DNA from: Methyloversatilis sp. XJ19-49
Lineage (GTDB): Bacteria > Pseudomonadota > Gammaproteobacteria > Burkholderiales > Rhodocyclaceae
DNA: 64,000 bases
Assembly: GCF_024580145.1 (NCBI RefSeq)
Contig: NZ_JANINI010000010.1
Span: 3,275 to 67,274 of the forward strand
Direction: 5' to 3'
Part shown: piece by piece, positions 44,275-54,630 of the stretch
Numbering within the stretch: position 1 is the first letter of the stretch
Layout of the letters: each line of letters begins with the position of its first letter
The notes under the pieces: model-generated
Told to the model about the DNA's origin: nothing
Databases searched by the model: none
Seen by the model: the letters and a program-made list of their open reading frames with translations, nothing else
Translations under genes and position numbers: made by a program

Positions 44275-44604
44275 TCAGGCCCGCGGTGCGGGCTGGCGCG
44301 CGATGTAGCGCGCGAGTTTGTGGTCGGCCTGCTGCGACAGCCGGGCGGCCAGCTGTTCGGGTGCCAGTCCCGGGTAAAGCCGGCTCAGAACCAGCAACAT
44401 GCACAACAGCACGTCAGCCGCTTCGGCGATGGCAGCTTCCGGTTCCAGCGTCTTGTGCGGCTTGAAACCGCGCTCGACCAGCACGGCCTCGGCCAGTTCG
44501 CCGCATTCTTCGGTAAGTTTGCACAGCAGCATCAGCGGATCCATGCGTTCATGGGCCGCGAAAACCTGCAGGGCGCTGAGAAAGGAATCGGCTGGAATGG
44601 ACAT
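44275..44604 (-). CDS. MazG-like nucleotide pyrophosphohydrolase domain protein
   Basis: A 109-residue all-alpha protein with the MazG/dUTPase-superfamily metal motifs: KLTEECGELAEAV (EExxE type) and EAIAEAADVLLCML (ExxD). It may hydrolyse non-canonical NTPs. ATG 44604 is chosen since the domain starts directly after it; the upstream frame is low in quality. It diverges from epsD across 278 bp. Confidence 0.82.
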   Translation of the reverse strand: MSIPADSFLSALQVFAAHERMDPLMLLCKLTEECGELAEAVLVERGFKPHKTLEPEAAIAEAADVLLCMLLVLSRLYPGLAPEQLAARLSQQADHKLARYIARQPAPRA

Positions 44605-44882
44605 GGTGAAACCGGATGCGATATCAGCGCCGATTCTAGCCTGTGCCGCCACACCCGCCACACCTGCCTGATCGCGCACGCCGCGGGACCGAATGGCAAC
44701 CGGCGCACGCGTCTGAACCTGAAACATTGTGCAAACACACATCCGGAGTCCGCTCCATTACGGAAACATTTCACGCAATGGCGCCGTAACACTGCGCGGG
44801 TACTGTTAATGCTTGAGGACTTGGGCTATCTTGGCAATCGACCTAAGTGTCACAAATCCGCAACAAATTTTTCGGGGACAAC
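44605..44882. other. divergent intergenic region upstream of the eps operon
   Basis: A 278-bp gap between the MazG-like gene and epsD, more A/T-rich than its surroundings from 44720 onward. It contains the CTTGG/CTTGA repeats at 44812, 44820 and 44830. I see no gene, and no sigma-54 site with the correct GG-N10-GC spacing. Confidence 0.55.
44812..44834 (+). promoter_or_regulatory. CTTGR direct repeats upstream of epsD
   Basis: CTTGA (44812), CTTGG (44820) and CTTGG (44830), in ACTTGGGCTATCTTGGCAA. This resembles the sequence upstream of epsL. It lies about 50 nt before the epsD start, in a good place for a promoter or operator. Confidence 0.4.
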
Positions 44883-45833
44883 ATGTCACACCACGCAGGT
44901 CGAGCACTCGTTCTTTCAATTCTGGCGACGGCAATGCTGGCGGCGTGCGGCGGAGAGAGCGGTGACAAGAAGGTCGCCACCCAGGTCGCAGCGAAGGTCA
45001 ACAGCGGCGAAGTGTCGGTGCATCAGATCAATCAGGTCATGCAGCGCACCAATGTGAGCAGTCCCGAACAGGCCAAGGCAGCGAGCAGACAGGTGCTGGA
45101 ACGGCTGATCGATCAGGAGTTGCTTGTCCAGCAGGCGATCGACAAGAAGCTCGACCGCGACCCGAAAACCCTGCAGGCGATCGAAGCCGCCAAGCGCGAA
45201 GTACTCTCCCGCGCCTATCTCGAACAGGTTTCAGCGGTCGCGCCCAAGCCGACCGAGTCCGAGATCAGCGCCTACTACGCCGAACATCCCGAACTGTTTT
45301 CCGAACGGCGCATCTTCAGCCTGCGCGAGCTTGCGATCCAGGCCGGCCCGGAATTCATGCCGAAGCTGCAGCAATACATGGCGGAACCGCGCAACATGCA
45401 GCAGGTTGCCGAGTGGCTGCGCTCCGAGAATGTACGCTTCACTGCCAATGCGGTGACCAAGCCGGCCGAGCAGCTGCCGCTGGAAATGGTCAAGAACATC
45501 CACAAGCTCAACGATGGCCAGGTCGGCATCGTACGGTCCGGAAACACGATACTGCTGCTTGAAGTGGCGGCGTCGCGCAGCGTGCCTGTCGACGAGAAGG
45601 CGGCGCAACCGGTGATCGAACAGTTCCTGTTCAACCAGCGCAAGACCGAAGTGGCGAAGGCCGAGGTCAAGAAGCTGCGTGACTCGGGCAAGATCGAGTA
45701 CCTCGGTGAATTCAGTGCGCCAGCCGATGTGCCGGCGGCGCCCGCTGCGCCGGTATCGGCGACGGAAACGCCTTCGGCAGTGTCGCCGGAGGCTGGCACC
45801 GCGGTGGACAAGGGCCTGTCGGGTCTCAAGTAG
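44883..45833 (+). CDS. epsD: EpsD-type peptidyl-prolyl cis-trans isomerase lipoprotein
   Basis: A 316-residue lipoprotein with lipobox MLAAC (Cys22). A SurA/PpiD-like N-terminal helical region (about 40-150) is followed by a parvulin-like domain (about 135-250). It matches the EpsD family of exopolysaccharide loci, thought to help fold the outer-membrane export parts. The C terminus is a low-complexity Ala/Pro-rich tail (about 280-316). ATG 44883 gives the lipoprotein signal. It is first in the run epsD-epsE-epsF-epsG-xrtB; a hairpin separates it from epsE. Confidence 0.9.
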   Translation: MSHHAGRALVLSILATAMLAACGGESGDKKVATQVAAKVNSGEVSVHQINQVMQRTNVSSPEQAKAASRQVLERLIDQELLVQQAIDKKLDRDPKTLQAIEAAKREVLSRAYLEQVSAVAPKPTESEISAYYAEHPELFSERRIFSLRELAIQAGPEFMPKLQQYMAEPRNMQQVAEWLRSENVRFTANAVTKPAEQLPLEMVKNIHKLNDGQVGIVRSGNTILLLEVAASRSVPVDEKAAQPVIEQFLFNQRKTEVAKAEVKKLRDSGKIEYLGEFSAPADVPAAPAAPVSATETPSAVSPEAGTAVDKGLSGLK

Positions 45834-45857
45834 GACGACGTCCGGCCGCGTTTTCCG

Positions 45858-45874
45858 GCCCTCCTGCGGAGGGC
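45858..45874 (+). terminator. hairpin between epsD and epsE
   Basis: GCCCTCC-TGC-GGAGGGC followed by TTC. The stem is short and GC-rich, 25 nt after the epsD stop. It could attenuate transcription into epsE. Confidence 0.6.
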
Positions 45875-45907
45875 TTCAGTCACCTTCATCACCTGGATAG
45901 GTCCACC

Positions 45908-46711
45908 ATGACGAAGTTTTTGCGCCTGCTGTGTGCATTCTGGTTCAGCGCACTCCTGCTGCCGATGGCCCATGCGGTCGATGCCCGTGAATATGCGCTG
46001 GGATCCGGCGACGTGGTCCGGGTGACCGTGTTCCAGAATCCCGATCTCACCGTCGAAACGCGGGTCACCGAGAACGGCAGCATCACCTATCCGCTGATCG
46101 GCGCGGTCAACGTCGGCGGCCTCACGCTTCCCGCAACCGAGAAGCTGATCGCCGACAAGCTGCGCGAAGGCGGCTTCGTGCTGAAGCCTCAGGTCAACGT
46201 GCTGGTGCTGCAGATCCGCGGCAATCAGGTTTCGGTGCTCGGACAGGTCAATCGCCCGGGGCGCTACCCGATCGAGATCGCCGGCACGACCGTAACCGAC
46301 ATCCTTGCGACCGCCGGTGGTGCGTCGGTCAATGGCGCAGACGTCGTCACGCTGGTCGGTACGCGCAATGACCAGCCGTTCCGCATGGAAATCGATGTGC
46401 CTTCGCTGTTTCAGCCGGACGGCATGAAGTCGGACATCGCCGTGCAGGGCGGTGACATGCTCTATGTGCATCGCGCGCCCGTGTTCTACATCTACGGCGA
46501 GGTGAATCGCCCCGGAGCCTATCGCCTTGAGCGGGGCATGTCGGTCATGCAGGCGCTTGCCCAGGGTGGCGGCATCACGCTGCGCGGTACCGACAAGCGT
46601 ATCCGGCTGCATCGCCGCAACGCATCGGGCCAGGTTGATACGATGGAACCCGAAATGGCGTTGCCACTGCAGAGTGATGATGTCGTGTATGTGCGCGAAA
46701 GCCTTTTCTGA
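45908..46711 (+). CDS. epsE: EpsE-type polysaccharide export outer-membrane protein
   Basis: A 267-residue Wza-family protein. The signal peptide (about 1-20, ending HAVDA) has no lipobox Cys. A polysaccharide biosynthesis/export domain (about 23-105: YALGSGDVVRVTVFQNPDL) is followed by two SLBB regions (about 108-160 and 192-240, each with SVLGQVNRPG / IYGEVNRPG). It should form the outer-membrane part of the exopolysaccharide exporter with EpsF. epsF starts 12 bp downstream. Confidence 0.93.
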   Translation: MTKFLRLLCAFWFSALLLPMAHAVDAREYALGSGDVVRVTVFQNPDLTVETRVTENGSITYPLIGAVNVGGLTLPATEKLIADKLREGGFVLKPQVNVLVLQIRGNQVSVLGQVNRPGRYPIEIAGTTVTDILATAGGASVNGADVVTLVGTRNDQPFRMEIDVPSLFQPDGMKSDIAVQGGDMLYVHRAPVFYIYGEVNRPGAYRLERGMSVMQALAQGGGITLRGTDKRIRLHRRNASGQVDTMEPEMALPLQSDDVVYVRESLF

Positions 46712-46723
46712 TCGGACGAATTC

Positions 46724-48112
46724 ATGACTTTTCAGCAGTTTCTTCTGATTCTTCGCGCACGGTGGCTGGTCGGGCTGGCCGTGCTTTTCGTGGTTGTTGC
46801 AACGACCGTGGCGGTGAGTCTCGTTCTGCCCAAGCAGTACGAGTCGGCGGCGTCGGTGCTGATCGACGTCAAGTCGCCGGACCCCATTCTCGGCGTCACG
46901 CTGCCGGGGCTGGTGTCGCCGGGTTACATGGCGACGCAGATCGACATCGTGACCTCGGACCGCGTTGCACAGCGCGTCGTGCGCGTGCTCGGTTTCGAAA
47001 AGAGTGCGCAGGCGGTCGAACAGTGGCGCGAGGCGACCGATGGCAGGGGCTCGATCGATGCCTACTTCGCCGAGCTGTTGAAAAAGAAGCTCGACGTGCG
47101 CCCGTCGCGTGAATCGAACGTGCTGTCGATCGCCTTTTCCGGTCAGGATCCGGCGTTCTCGGCGGCCGTGGCGAATGCTTTTGCCCAGGCCTACATCGAT
47201 ACCAATCTCGAACTGAAGATCGAGCCGGCCAAGCAGTACGCCGCATGGTTCTCCAGCCAGTCGAAGTCGTTGCGCGAAGAGCTCGAAAAGGCGCAGACCA
47301 AGCTGTCGGAGTTCCAGAAGGAAAGCGGCATCGTGAACACCGACGAGCGGCTCGACATAGAAAATGCCCGTCTGGCCGAACTTTCGAGCCAATACACGGC
47401 GATCCAGGCGCAGCGCAGCGACAGCGCGTCACGCCAGGCACAGGTCAGCCAGTCGCAGATCGAAACGCTGCCGGAAGTGCAGCAGAATTCGCTCATCATC
47501 GGGCTCAAGTCCGAGCTTGCGCGCGGCGAGGCGCGCATGACCGACGCCAGCCAGCGCTTCGGGCGCAATCACCCGGAATACCAGCGCGCACAGGGAGAGG
47601 TTGATTCTCTGCGTGCCAAGCTGGAAGCTGAAATGAAGAAGGTCGCCAGCACGCTGGGCACCAGCAACCGGGTGAACGTGCAGCGGGAAGCAGAGGTCAA
47701 GGCATCTCTGGCGGCGCAGAAGGACAAGGTTCTGGAACTGAAGAAGCAGCGTGACGATCTGGCGGTGCTCCAGCGCGAAGTCGAAAGTGCGCAGCGCGCC
47801 TACGATGCGGTGGCGCAGCGCTTCACGCAGACCAGCCTGGAAAGTCAGACCACGCAGACCAATATCGTCGTGCTGACGCCGGCCACGCCGCCGCTGGAAC
47901 ATTCCAGCCCGAACCTGCTGCTGAACACGCTGGTCGCCGTATTCCTCGGCGTACTGCTGGCTGTGGGCACCGTGCTGCTGCTCGAACTGCTCGACCAGCG
48001 CATCCGCGGTGACGATGACCTGCAGCAGCTTCTCGGGGTGCCCGTACTGGGTCTGATCTCGACCGCCAAATTCGGCAAGGGCGCCAAGCGCGCCCGCGCA
48101 GCCGCCGCCTGA
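46724..48112 (+). CDS. epsF: EpsF-type chain-length determinant protein
   Basis: A 462-residue Wzz/PCP-2-type inner-membrane protein: first helix about 12-34, last helix about 397-420, with a long periplasmic coiled coil between (about 165-370). The second helix is preceded by LTPATPPLEHSSPNLLLNT, the Pro-rich motif of chain-length determinants. The cytosolic tail is short and basic with no kinase; EpsG supplies that part. It likely links the inner-membrane machinery to EpsE. Confidence 0.93.
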   Translation: MTFQQFLLILRARWLVGLAVLFVVVATTVAVSLVLPKQYESAASVLIDVKSPDPILGVTLPGLVSPGYMATQIDIVTSDRVAQRVVRVLGFEKSAQAVEQWREATDGRGSIDAYFAELLKKKLDVRPSRESNVLSIAFSGQDPAFSAAVANAFAQAYIDTNLELKIEPAKQYAAWFSSQSKSLREELEKAQTKLSEFQKESGIVNTDERLDIENARLAELSSQYTAIQAQRSDSASRQAQVSQSQIETLPEVQQNSLIIGLKSELARGEARMTDASQRFGRNHPEYQRAQGEVDSLRAKLEAEMKKVASTLGTSNRVNVQREAEVKASLAAQKDKVLELKKQRDDLAVLQREVESAQRAYDAVAQRFTQTSLESQTTQTNIVVLTPATPPLEHSSPNLLLNTLVAVFLGVLLAVGTVLLLELLDQRIRGDDDLQQLLGVPVLGLISTAKFGKGAKRARAAAA

Positions 48113-48125
48113 AGGACACTCTGGA

Positions 48126-48992
48126 ATGAATGCATCCACTTCCCTCGACACCGGCTCCGGCCGGGCCATCGGCGCCATCCTGATAGACGCCGGCCGGCTC
48201 AGCCCGGATGGTGCCGAACGCATCCTGCGCGCGCAGCGCGACGGTGGCCTGCGCTTTGGCGACGCGGCGATTTCACTCGGTCTGCTGAAGGAATCCGACA
48301 TCCAGTTCGCGCTGTCGCGTCAGTTCGACTATCCCTTCCTGCAAGCCGGCGAAAGCAGTGTCAGCGACGAGGTTGTTGCGGCTTACCGTCCCTTCACGCA
48401 CCAGGTCGAAGAGTTGCGCGCGCTGCGCAGCCAGCTGATGCTGCGCTGGTTCGATGCCGAAGCCGAGCGCAAGACGCTGGCCATCGTCAGCCCGGAACGC
48501 GGCGAAGGGCGCAGCTTCATCGCCGCCAATCTGGCCGTGGTCTTTTCGCAGCTCGGCGAGCGTACGCTGCTGATCGACGCCGACATGCGCAATCCGCGCC
48601 AGCACACGATGTTTTCCGTCAGCAACCGGCTCGGCCTGTCGGAAACGCTGGCCGGACGCGGTGGTCCGGAAGCCGTGCAGCGCGTGCCTGCGCTGCTTGA
48701 CCTGTGCGTCATGCCGGCGGGTGCGGTGCCGCCGAATCCGCAGGAACTGCTGTCGCGACCGATGTTCAGCCAGCTGCTTGGCCAGCTGGCGAAGGATTTC
48801 GACGTGATCCTGATCGATACGCCAGCAGGCGCCGAATACGCCGATGCGCAGACCATCGCCGTGCGTGCCAGTGGCGCGCTGATGGTGGCGCGCAAGAACG
48901 TGAGCCGCGCGTCGCGCCTGCACCGTCTGGCTGACGAGCTGGTCACCGCGAGTGCCACCCTCGTGGGCTCGGTGATGAACGAGCCCTGCTGA
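48126..48992 (+). CDS. epsG: EpsG-type tyrosine kinase-like chain-length regulator
   Basis: A 288-residue BY-kinase-type protein. The first ~75 residues resemble the GspE N-terminal domain ([26 protein letters not shown]), known in EpsG proteins. The P-loop domain begins near 118: [16 protein letters not shown], then [13 protein letters not shown] (Walker A') and [11 protein letters not shown] (Walker B). The usual Lys of the P-loop (GKS) is Arg (GRS) here. No C-terminal Tyr cluster is visible. Whether it still binds ATP needs a test. Confidence 0.9.
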   Translation: MNASTSLDTGSGRAIGAILIDAGRLSPDGAERILRAQRDGGLRFGDAAISLGLLKESDIQFALSRQFDYPFLQAGESSVSDEVVAAYRPFTHQVEELRALRSQLMLRWFDAEAERKTLAIVSPERGEGRSFIAANLAVVFSQLGERTLLIDADMRNPRQHTMFSVSNRLGLSETLAGRGGPEAVQRVPALLDLCVMPAGAVPPNPQELLSRPMFSQLLGQLAKDFDVILIDTPAGAEYADAQTIAVRASGALMVARKNVSRASRLHRLADELVTASATLVGSVMNEPC

Positions 48993-49020
48993 TGTACCCG
49001 GTCGAAAGGCTTTACCGTCC

Positions 49021-50418
<1,398 letters not shown>

Positions 50419-50419
<1 letters not shown>

Positions 50420-50898
50420 TGCGCCTGGCGCTCGACATTCCCACGCAGTGGATGCAGCTGTACGACGATCGTGATGTGCTGATCCGTCGCTACCGCGTGT
50501 CAACGGCGCGCAATGGCAGTGGTGAGCAGCGCGGCAGCTACTGCACACCGCGCGGACGCCACATCATCCGCGCGCGCATAGGTGGTGGTTCGCCGTCCAA
50601 TACCGTTTTCGTGCGGCGCCGCCCGACCGGCGAATGCTGGTCGCCCGAGCTCGCGGCAAGTCATCCCGGCCGCGACTGGATTCTGACCCGCATCCTCTGG
50701 CTGTCCGGTTGCGAGCCGGGCTTCAACCGCCTGGGCGAGGTCGATACGATGCGCCGCTTCATCTATCTGCACGGCAGTCCGGATACGGCCGAAATGGGTG
50801 TGCCCGGGTCGATCGGCTGCGTACGCATGCGCAATCGCGACATCATCGAACTGTTCGAACTGGTGCCGGCAGGCACGCCGGTGGATATCCGCGATTGA
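50419..50898 (+). CDS. YkuD L,D-transpeptidase-domain protein without signal peptide
   Basis: A 159-residue YkuD-domain protein with the catalytic block YLHGSPDTAEMGVPGSIGCVRMRN (His, then Ser-x-GC-x-R). YkuD enzymes normally act on peptidoglycan in the periplasm, but this one begins MRLALDIPTQWMQLYDD with no signal peptide or lipobox. Either export uses another route or the protein works in the cytosol. Both ends overlap neighbours (tadA stop, GNAT TTG start), so it is part of a coupled three-gene unit. Confidence 0.88.
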
Positions 50899-51323
50899 GC
50901 GCTCTCACCGTCGTCGTCGGCGACTGGATGTCACTTGAGCCGGCACTCCGGACGGTGCGCGAGGCGGTGTTCATCCTTGAACAGGGCATTCCGGCCGAAC
51001 TGGAGTGGGACGCCGATGACGCGACCAGCCGCCATGCACTGGCCTGCATCGACGGCGCGCCGGTGGCCTGCGGACGCCTGCTGCCGGACGGACACATCGG
51101 GCGCATGGCGGTGCGGGTGGCCTGGCGCGGTCAGGGCATCGGCCGGGCCATTCTCGATGCGCTGATCGACTCGGCGCAGCAGGTCGGCATGCCCTTGCTG
51201 CAACTGCACGCCCAGATCCACGCCACCGGATTCTACGAAAAGGCAGGTTTCACCGCCGAGGGGCCGCCGTTCGACGAAGTCGGCATCGCGCATCAGCGGA
51301 TGGTGCGCGCCCTGATCAGTTGA
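50895..51323 (+). CDS. GNAT-family N-acetyltransferase
   Basis: A 142-residue acetyltransferase. ALRTVREAVFILEQGIPAELEWD is the YjcF/ElaA-type N terminus, and the acetyl-CoA loop is RVAWRGQGIGRAILDALI (about 75-92). A C-terminal FYEKAGFTAEGPPFDEVGIAHQRM follows. The substrate is unknown. The start is TTG 50895 overlapping the YkuD stop (TTGA), or ATG 50928, which would cut the first strand. Its 3' end overlaps the convergent response regulator by 31 bp. Confidence 0.88.
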   Translation: MSALTVVVGDWMSLEPALRTVREAVFILEQGIPAELEWDADDATSRHALACIDGAPVACGRLLPDGHIGRMAVRVAWRGQGIGRAILDALIDSAQQVGMPLLQLHAQIHATGFYEKAGFTAEGPPFDEVGIAHQRMVRALIS

Positions 51324-51697
51324 GGCAGCGTTTCGTCTTCCAGCGGCTTCACGATGAAATCCTCGACCCGCGGGTAACCCAGTGCGCGCTCGCGTTCGTG
51401 GTCCAGCGGTGACGAACTGAGCATGCAGATGCGCGCGTCGCCCTTGTGCTCGTCGGGCAGCAGATGAAAGTGGTCGAGAAACTCGAAACCGTCCATGCGC
51501 GGCATGTTGATGTCGAGCAGCACGAGATCGACATCGTGACCCGGGTTGTCGGCAAACCACGCGAGCGCCTTCTCCGCCCACTCGAATACCTTCACGCGCA
51601 ACGCCAGACCGGATCGTTCCAGCAGCAGGCCGTGAAAGAAATTGTCGGCTTCGCTGTCGTCGATCAGCATGATGGTGCGCAGCGATGGCCCGGTCAT
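51293..51697 (-). CDS. single-domain response regulator
   Basis: A 134-residue CheY-like receiver of the Rcp1/phytochrome-associated type. Acidic pocket DD (13-14), phospho-Asp62 in LVLLDINMPRMDG, Ser/Thr in MLSSS, and Lys in DFIVKPLE. There is no output domain. Its ATG overlaps the stop of the upstream sensor kinase, its obvious partner. Confidence 0.92.
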   Translation of the reverse strand: MTGPSLRTIMLIDDSEADNFFHGLLLERSGLALRVKVFEWAEKALAWFADNPGHDVDLVLLDINMPRMDGFEFLDHFHLLPDEHKGDARICMLSSSPLDHERERALGYPRVEDFIVKPLEDETLPQLIRARTIR

Positions 51698-53418
51698 GCG
51701 GCAGCCATCCGTGACGGCGTGGTGGGCAGGCAGGCCGACAGGGGCAACGCGAGCACGAAACAGCTGCCGCGGCCTTCTTCCGACTCCACGTAAAGCCGCG
51801 CACCGTGCATGTCGGCAATGCGCCGGCTCAACGCAAGGCCCAGACCGGTGCCTTCGAACTCCGAACGCGCATGCAGGCGCTGGAACACGCCGAAAATCTT
51901 CTCGTGAAAGCCCTCTGCAATGCCGATGCCGTTGTCGATCACCCGGATGCGCAGCTCGTGTTCATCCGATTCGGAACAGATGCGGATGAACGGCGCCTCG
52001 CCCGGCCGCTTGAACTTCAGCGCATTGCTGACCAGGTTCTGCAGCAGCAGGCCGAGCAGGGTGCGGTCGCCGAGCACGGTAGGCAGCGGTGCGACATGCA
52101 GCGTGGCACCGGCTTTTTCGATCGCATCGGACAGTACCTGCCGGGTGTCTTCGATGCTCTCGTTCAGGTCCACGCGGTCAAGGCGTGCTTCGCTGTTGTC
52201 GATGCGTACGAAGGAAAGCAGGTCATTGACCAGCGTGCGCAGGCGTTCTCCGCCGCGCAGGATGAAATCGATGTAGCGGTCGATACGCTCGCTGTCCGCC
52301 TCATGCCGGTCGCGCGCCAGCAGCTTGGCGAAATTGAGGATGGAGTTGATCGGCTCGCGCAGGTCGTGTGAGGCGACGTGCACGAACTGCTGCAGCCCCA
52401 TGTTGCTGCGCTCGAGTTCGTCCAGCGTCCGGCGCAGATGCTCTTCCGCTTCGAGCCGGTCCGTGATGTCTTCACCCATGCCGAGCAGACCGATGCCGAC
52501 GCCGCGTTCATCGATCAGCCGCGTGGTGTGCCATGCCACCGTGCGGAACTGTCCGTCCGAGGTCATCACCCGACCGTGGAAACGACGCGAACTGTTGCTT
52601 CCGGCGTCGATCAGGCCGGTGAAGAACGCACGCGCAGCGGGACGTTCCGGCGCCGGGAAGCACAGGTCGAACCAGTCTTCGCCGCGCAGCGAGCTGCTCG
52701 GTCGGCGCAATACCTCGCCGGTGCGGCAGTTGGCGCGCTCGATCCGGCCAGTCAGATCGGTGACCACCATCATGTTGCCGGCGACGTCGAAATACAGTTC
52801 CGCCCGATCGCGCGCCTGCTGCAGTTCGCGCGTGCGCAGGGCAACCAGCGTCTGCATTTCCTCGTTGAAGCGCTGCAACTGCTGCTCGAACAGCGACTGG
52901 CGTGCGGTGGCTTCCTGCAGTGCAATCACCTTTTCGCGCAACCTGATCTGCGCGACGACCTGACGCGCCAGCACGTTGAGCGCGTCGCGCTGTGCAGCAT
53001 CGAGTGTGCGCGGTACCACGTCCAGCACGCACAGGGTGCCGATCCGTTGTCCGGCGCCGATGTCGAGCGGAGCGCCGGCATAGAAACGCAAGCCCAGTGC
53101 CCCGGTCACCAGGGGATTGTCATGGAAGCGCTCGTCGTCCCGGGCATCTCCGACCACGAACACGTCGGAACCCAGGATGGCATGGGCGCAGAAGGCCACG
53201 TCGCGTGGTGTCTCGGAAGCGGTGACGCCAATGCGCGACTTGAACCATTGCCGATCCTTGTCGACCAGACTGATTATGGCCATTGGCGTGCCGCAGATGT
53301 GCGACGCCAGACGCGTCAGGTCATCGAACGACGGTTCGGCAGGCGTGTCGAGCAGCGCTGTGGCGTTCAGCGCGGCCAGTCGTTCTGCTTCTCCTGGGGG
53401 CAGGGGTGCGGCAATCAT
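51694..53418 (-). CDS. GAF-PAS sensor histidine kinase
   Basis: A 574-residue soluble kinase: GAF domain (about 25-160; DKDRQWFKSRIG, GLRFYAGAPL), coiled coil, PAS/PAC domain (about 215-330), HisKA with phospho-His in ASHDLREPINSILNF (near 351), and HATPase (about 450-565; NLVSNALKFKRPGEAP, DNGIGIAEGFHEKIFGVFQRLH, GTGLGLALSRRI). It lacks membrane helices. The GAF lacks a visible chromophore Cys, so a light role is not supported. The ATG at 53418 is chosen at the domain edge. A 7-bp inverted repeat lies 34-56 nt upstream. Confidence 0.92.
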   Translation of the reverse strand: MIAAPLPPGEAERLAALNATALLDTPAEPSFDDLTRLASHICGTPMAIISLVDKDRQWFKSRIGVTASETPRDVAFCAHAILGSDVFVVGDARDDERFHDNPLVTGALGLRFYAGAPLDIGAGQRIGTLCVLDVVPRTLDAAQRDALNVLARQVVAQIRLREKVIALQEATARQSLFEQQLQRFNEEMQTLVALRTRELQQARDRAELYFDVAGNMMVVTDLTGRIERANCRTGEVLRRPSSSLRGEDWFDLCFPAPERPAARAFFTGLIDAGSNSSRRFHGRVMTSDGQFRTVAWHTTRLIDERGVGIGLLGMGEDITDRLEAEEHLRRTLDELERSNMGLQQFVHVASHDLREPINSILNFAKLLARDRHEADSERIDRYIDFILRGGERLRTLVNDLLSFVRIDNSEARLDRVDLNESIEDTRQVLSDAIEKAGATLHVAPLPTVLGDRTLLGLLLQNLVSNALKFKRPGEAPFIRICSESDEHELRIRVIDNGIGIAEGFHEKIFGVFQRLHARSEFEGTGLGLALSRRIADMHGARLYVESEEGRGSCFVLALPLSACLPTTPSRMAAA

Positions 53419-53451
53419 TGGGCAAGGACTTGAAGCGGGGACACGATCACG

Positions 53452-53474
53452 ACAATGTGCATTTTCGACATTGT
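53452..53474. promoter_or_regulatory. inverted repeat upstream of the sensor kinase
   Basis: ACAATGT-N9-ACATTGT, a perfect 7-bp inverted repeat in the A/T-rich 104-bp gap before the kinase gene. It is a possible operator or promoter-proximal site. Confidence 0.35.
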
Positions 53475-53522
53475 GAAGACAAAACTTGATTGCACACGCA
53501 CGAATTGAGGCGTTACCCGCCT

Positions 53523-54314
53523 TCAACGGTGCAGATTGAAGCGCGATGCACCCTGATACCTGCCGCTGCAGCCATAGCGGCGCTCTTCGACACACAGGTG
53601 GCGATCGGTCAGTTGCAGCAGCGTGCCAGATCGTGTGCCGTACTCGTCGCCGCTGATGAAAACCGGCGACAGCCGCCGTTCCCACTCGATGCCGACGCCG
53701 GTGTCAGGCAGGTCGGCGTCGTCGGCCGGTGTAGCGTCGGCGAGCAGGGTGAAAGCCTTGTCAGTGAGCGAAGGGAACGCCGGCGCCTCGTCCGCCTCCG
53801 GTGCGCCCAGCATCCTTGAAAGGCCGTCGCGTGCCCGGATCAGCTTGGGCCAGGGCGTGCCCGGCAGATGATTGGACACGGCGTGCAGACCGGGTTCGAG
53901 TGTCCGGACGTCGAGCGCGCCGTCGCCCGGGTGACCGATCCATATCAGCGAGTGGCCATCGCACAGCAGCAGATTGAAGCCGTTGTAGTCGCCGCCGTCG
54001 CGACGCAGCGCGTCTGCGTAATCGGCCGCGCCGGCCCGGCCGGTCAGGAAACCGGACACCAGCAGGCCGCGCGAGCGGGCGTCCGGGCGCTGCGCGGACG
54101 GATCGCGGAAATTGGTCAGTGCAGCAAAGCGGCCATCACGGGTGACACCCATCCAGGTGCCGCCGGATTGCAGGTCGCGCCCGGCCAGAACGTCCGGCGC
54201 ATCCGGCCAGAAGGCCAGCGGTGCCGTCGGCCGTCGATGAAATTCGTCGCGATTGGCAATGACCAGCAGCGGCATGTCGGGCCGCATTCGCCAGCCCAGC
54301 GCGATCAGGCACAT
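53523..54314 (-). CDS. NRDE (TANGO2) family protein
   Basis: A 263-residue protein of the NRDE/TANGO2 family. MCLIALGWRMRPDMPLLVIANRDEFHRRPT includes the NRDE signature with the family's Cys2, and GTWMGVTRDGRFAALTNFRDP and HAVSNHLPGTPWPKL follow. It resembles Ntn-hydrolase folds with Cys2 as the potential nucleophile; the cellular role in bacteria is unknown (heme handling is proposed for relatives). ATG 54314 puts Cys at position 2. Confidence 0.92.
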   Translation of the reverse strand: MCLIALGWRMRPDMPLLVIANRDEFHRRPTAPLAFWPDAPDVLAGRDLQSGGTWMGVTRDGRFAALTNFRDPSAQRPDARSRGLLVSGFLTGRAGAADYADALRRDGGDYNGFNLLLCDGHSLIWIGHPGDGALDVRTLEPGLHAVSNHLPGTPWPKLIRARDGLSRMLGAPEADEAPAFPSLTDKAFTLLADATPADDADLPDTGVGIEWERRLSPVFISGDEYGTRSGTLLQLTDRHLCVEERRYGCSGRYQGASRFNLHR

Positions 54315-54333
54315 GACGGAGATGTCCGGCGGC

Positions 54334-54630
54334 TCATCCGGGTGCGCGGAAGCGTTCGAGGTGGCGCCGGCTGCCTTCGGCCAGCAGTTCGTACAGCCCA
54401 TGGCGGAACGCATGACTGCCGAGTTCAATCTCGAATTCGTACTGGTCGCCGACACCTTCGTAGCTTTCCATCCAGGTCGACGGGTCGTCGAGCCGGCGTC
54501 GCACCCGGCCCGCGATGCCGGTCGCCGCGTGCAGCGAGGCCTGCATGGTGGCCAGCGCCGCCAGCAGTTCGGCTTCGCGCCCGGCTTCAATGCGGTAATA
54601 GACGAAGTAGTCGATGCGCACGGTCATCAC
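54334..54630 (-). CDS. DUF4936 family protein
   Basis: A 98-residue alpha/beta protein matching DUF4936 (DYFVYYRIEAGREAELLAALA, TWMESYEGV, YEFEIELGSHAF). The family is nearly confined to Betaproteobacteria and sits beside ygfZ or NRDE genes as here. The function is unknown. Its start overlaps the ygfZ stop by 4 bp. Confidence 0.88.
   Translation of the reverse strand: MMTVRIDYFVYYRIEAGREAELLAALATMQASLHAATGIAGRVRRRLDDPSTWMESYEGVGDQYEFEIELGSHAFRHGLYELLAEGSRRHLERFRAPG

Noticed and set aside
44812-44840. Possible sigma-54 promoter before epsD (TTGG...TTGGC)
   Set aside because: The GG and GC elements are nine rather than ten bases apart and the flanks do not fit the consensus.
45275-47392. 705-codon minus-strand open frame across epsD-epsE-epsF
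   Set aside because: It crosses three well-supported genes and has no recognisable domain.
51694-53418. Phytochrome-like light sensor, suggested by GAF plus Rcp-type regulator
   Set aside because: No PHY domain and no chromophore-binding Cys are visible; the GAF is better read as a generic sensor.
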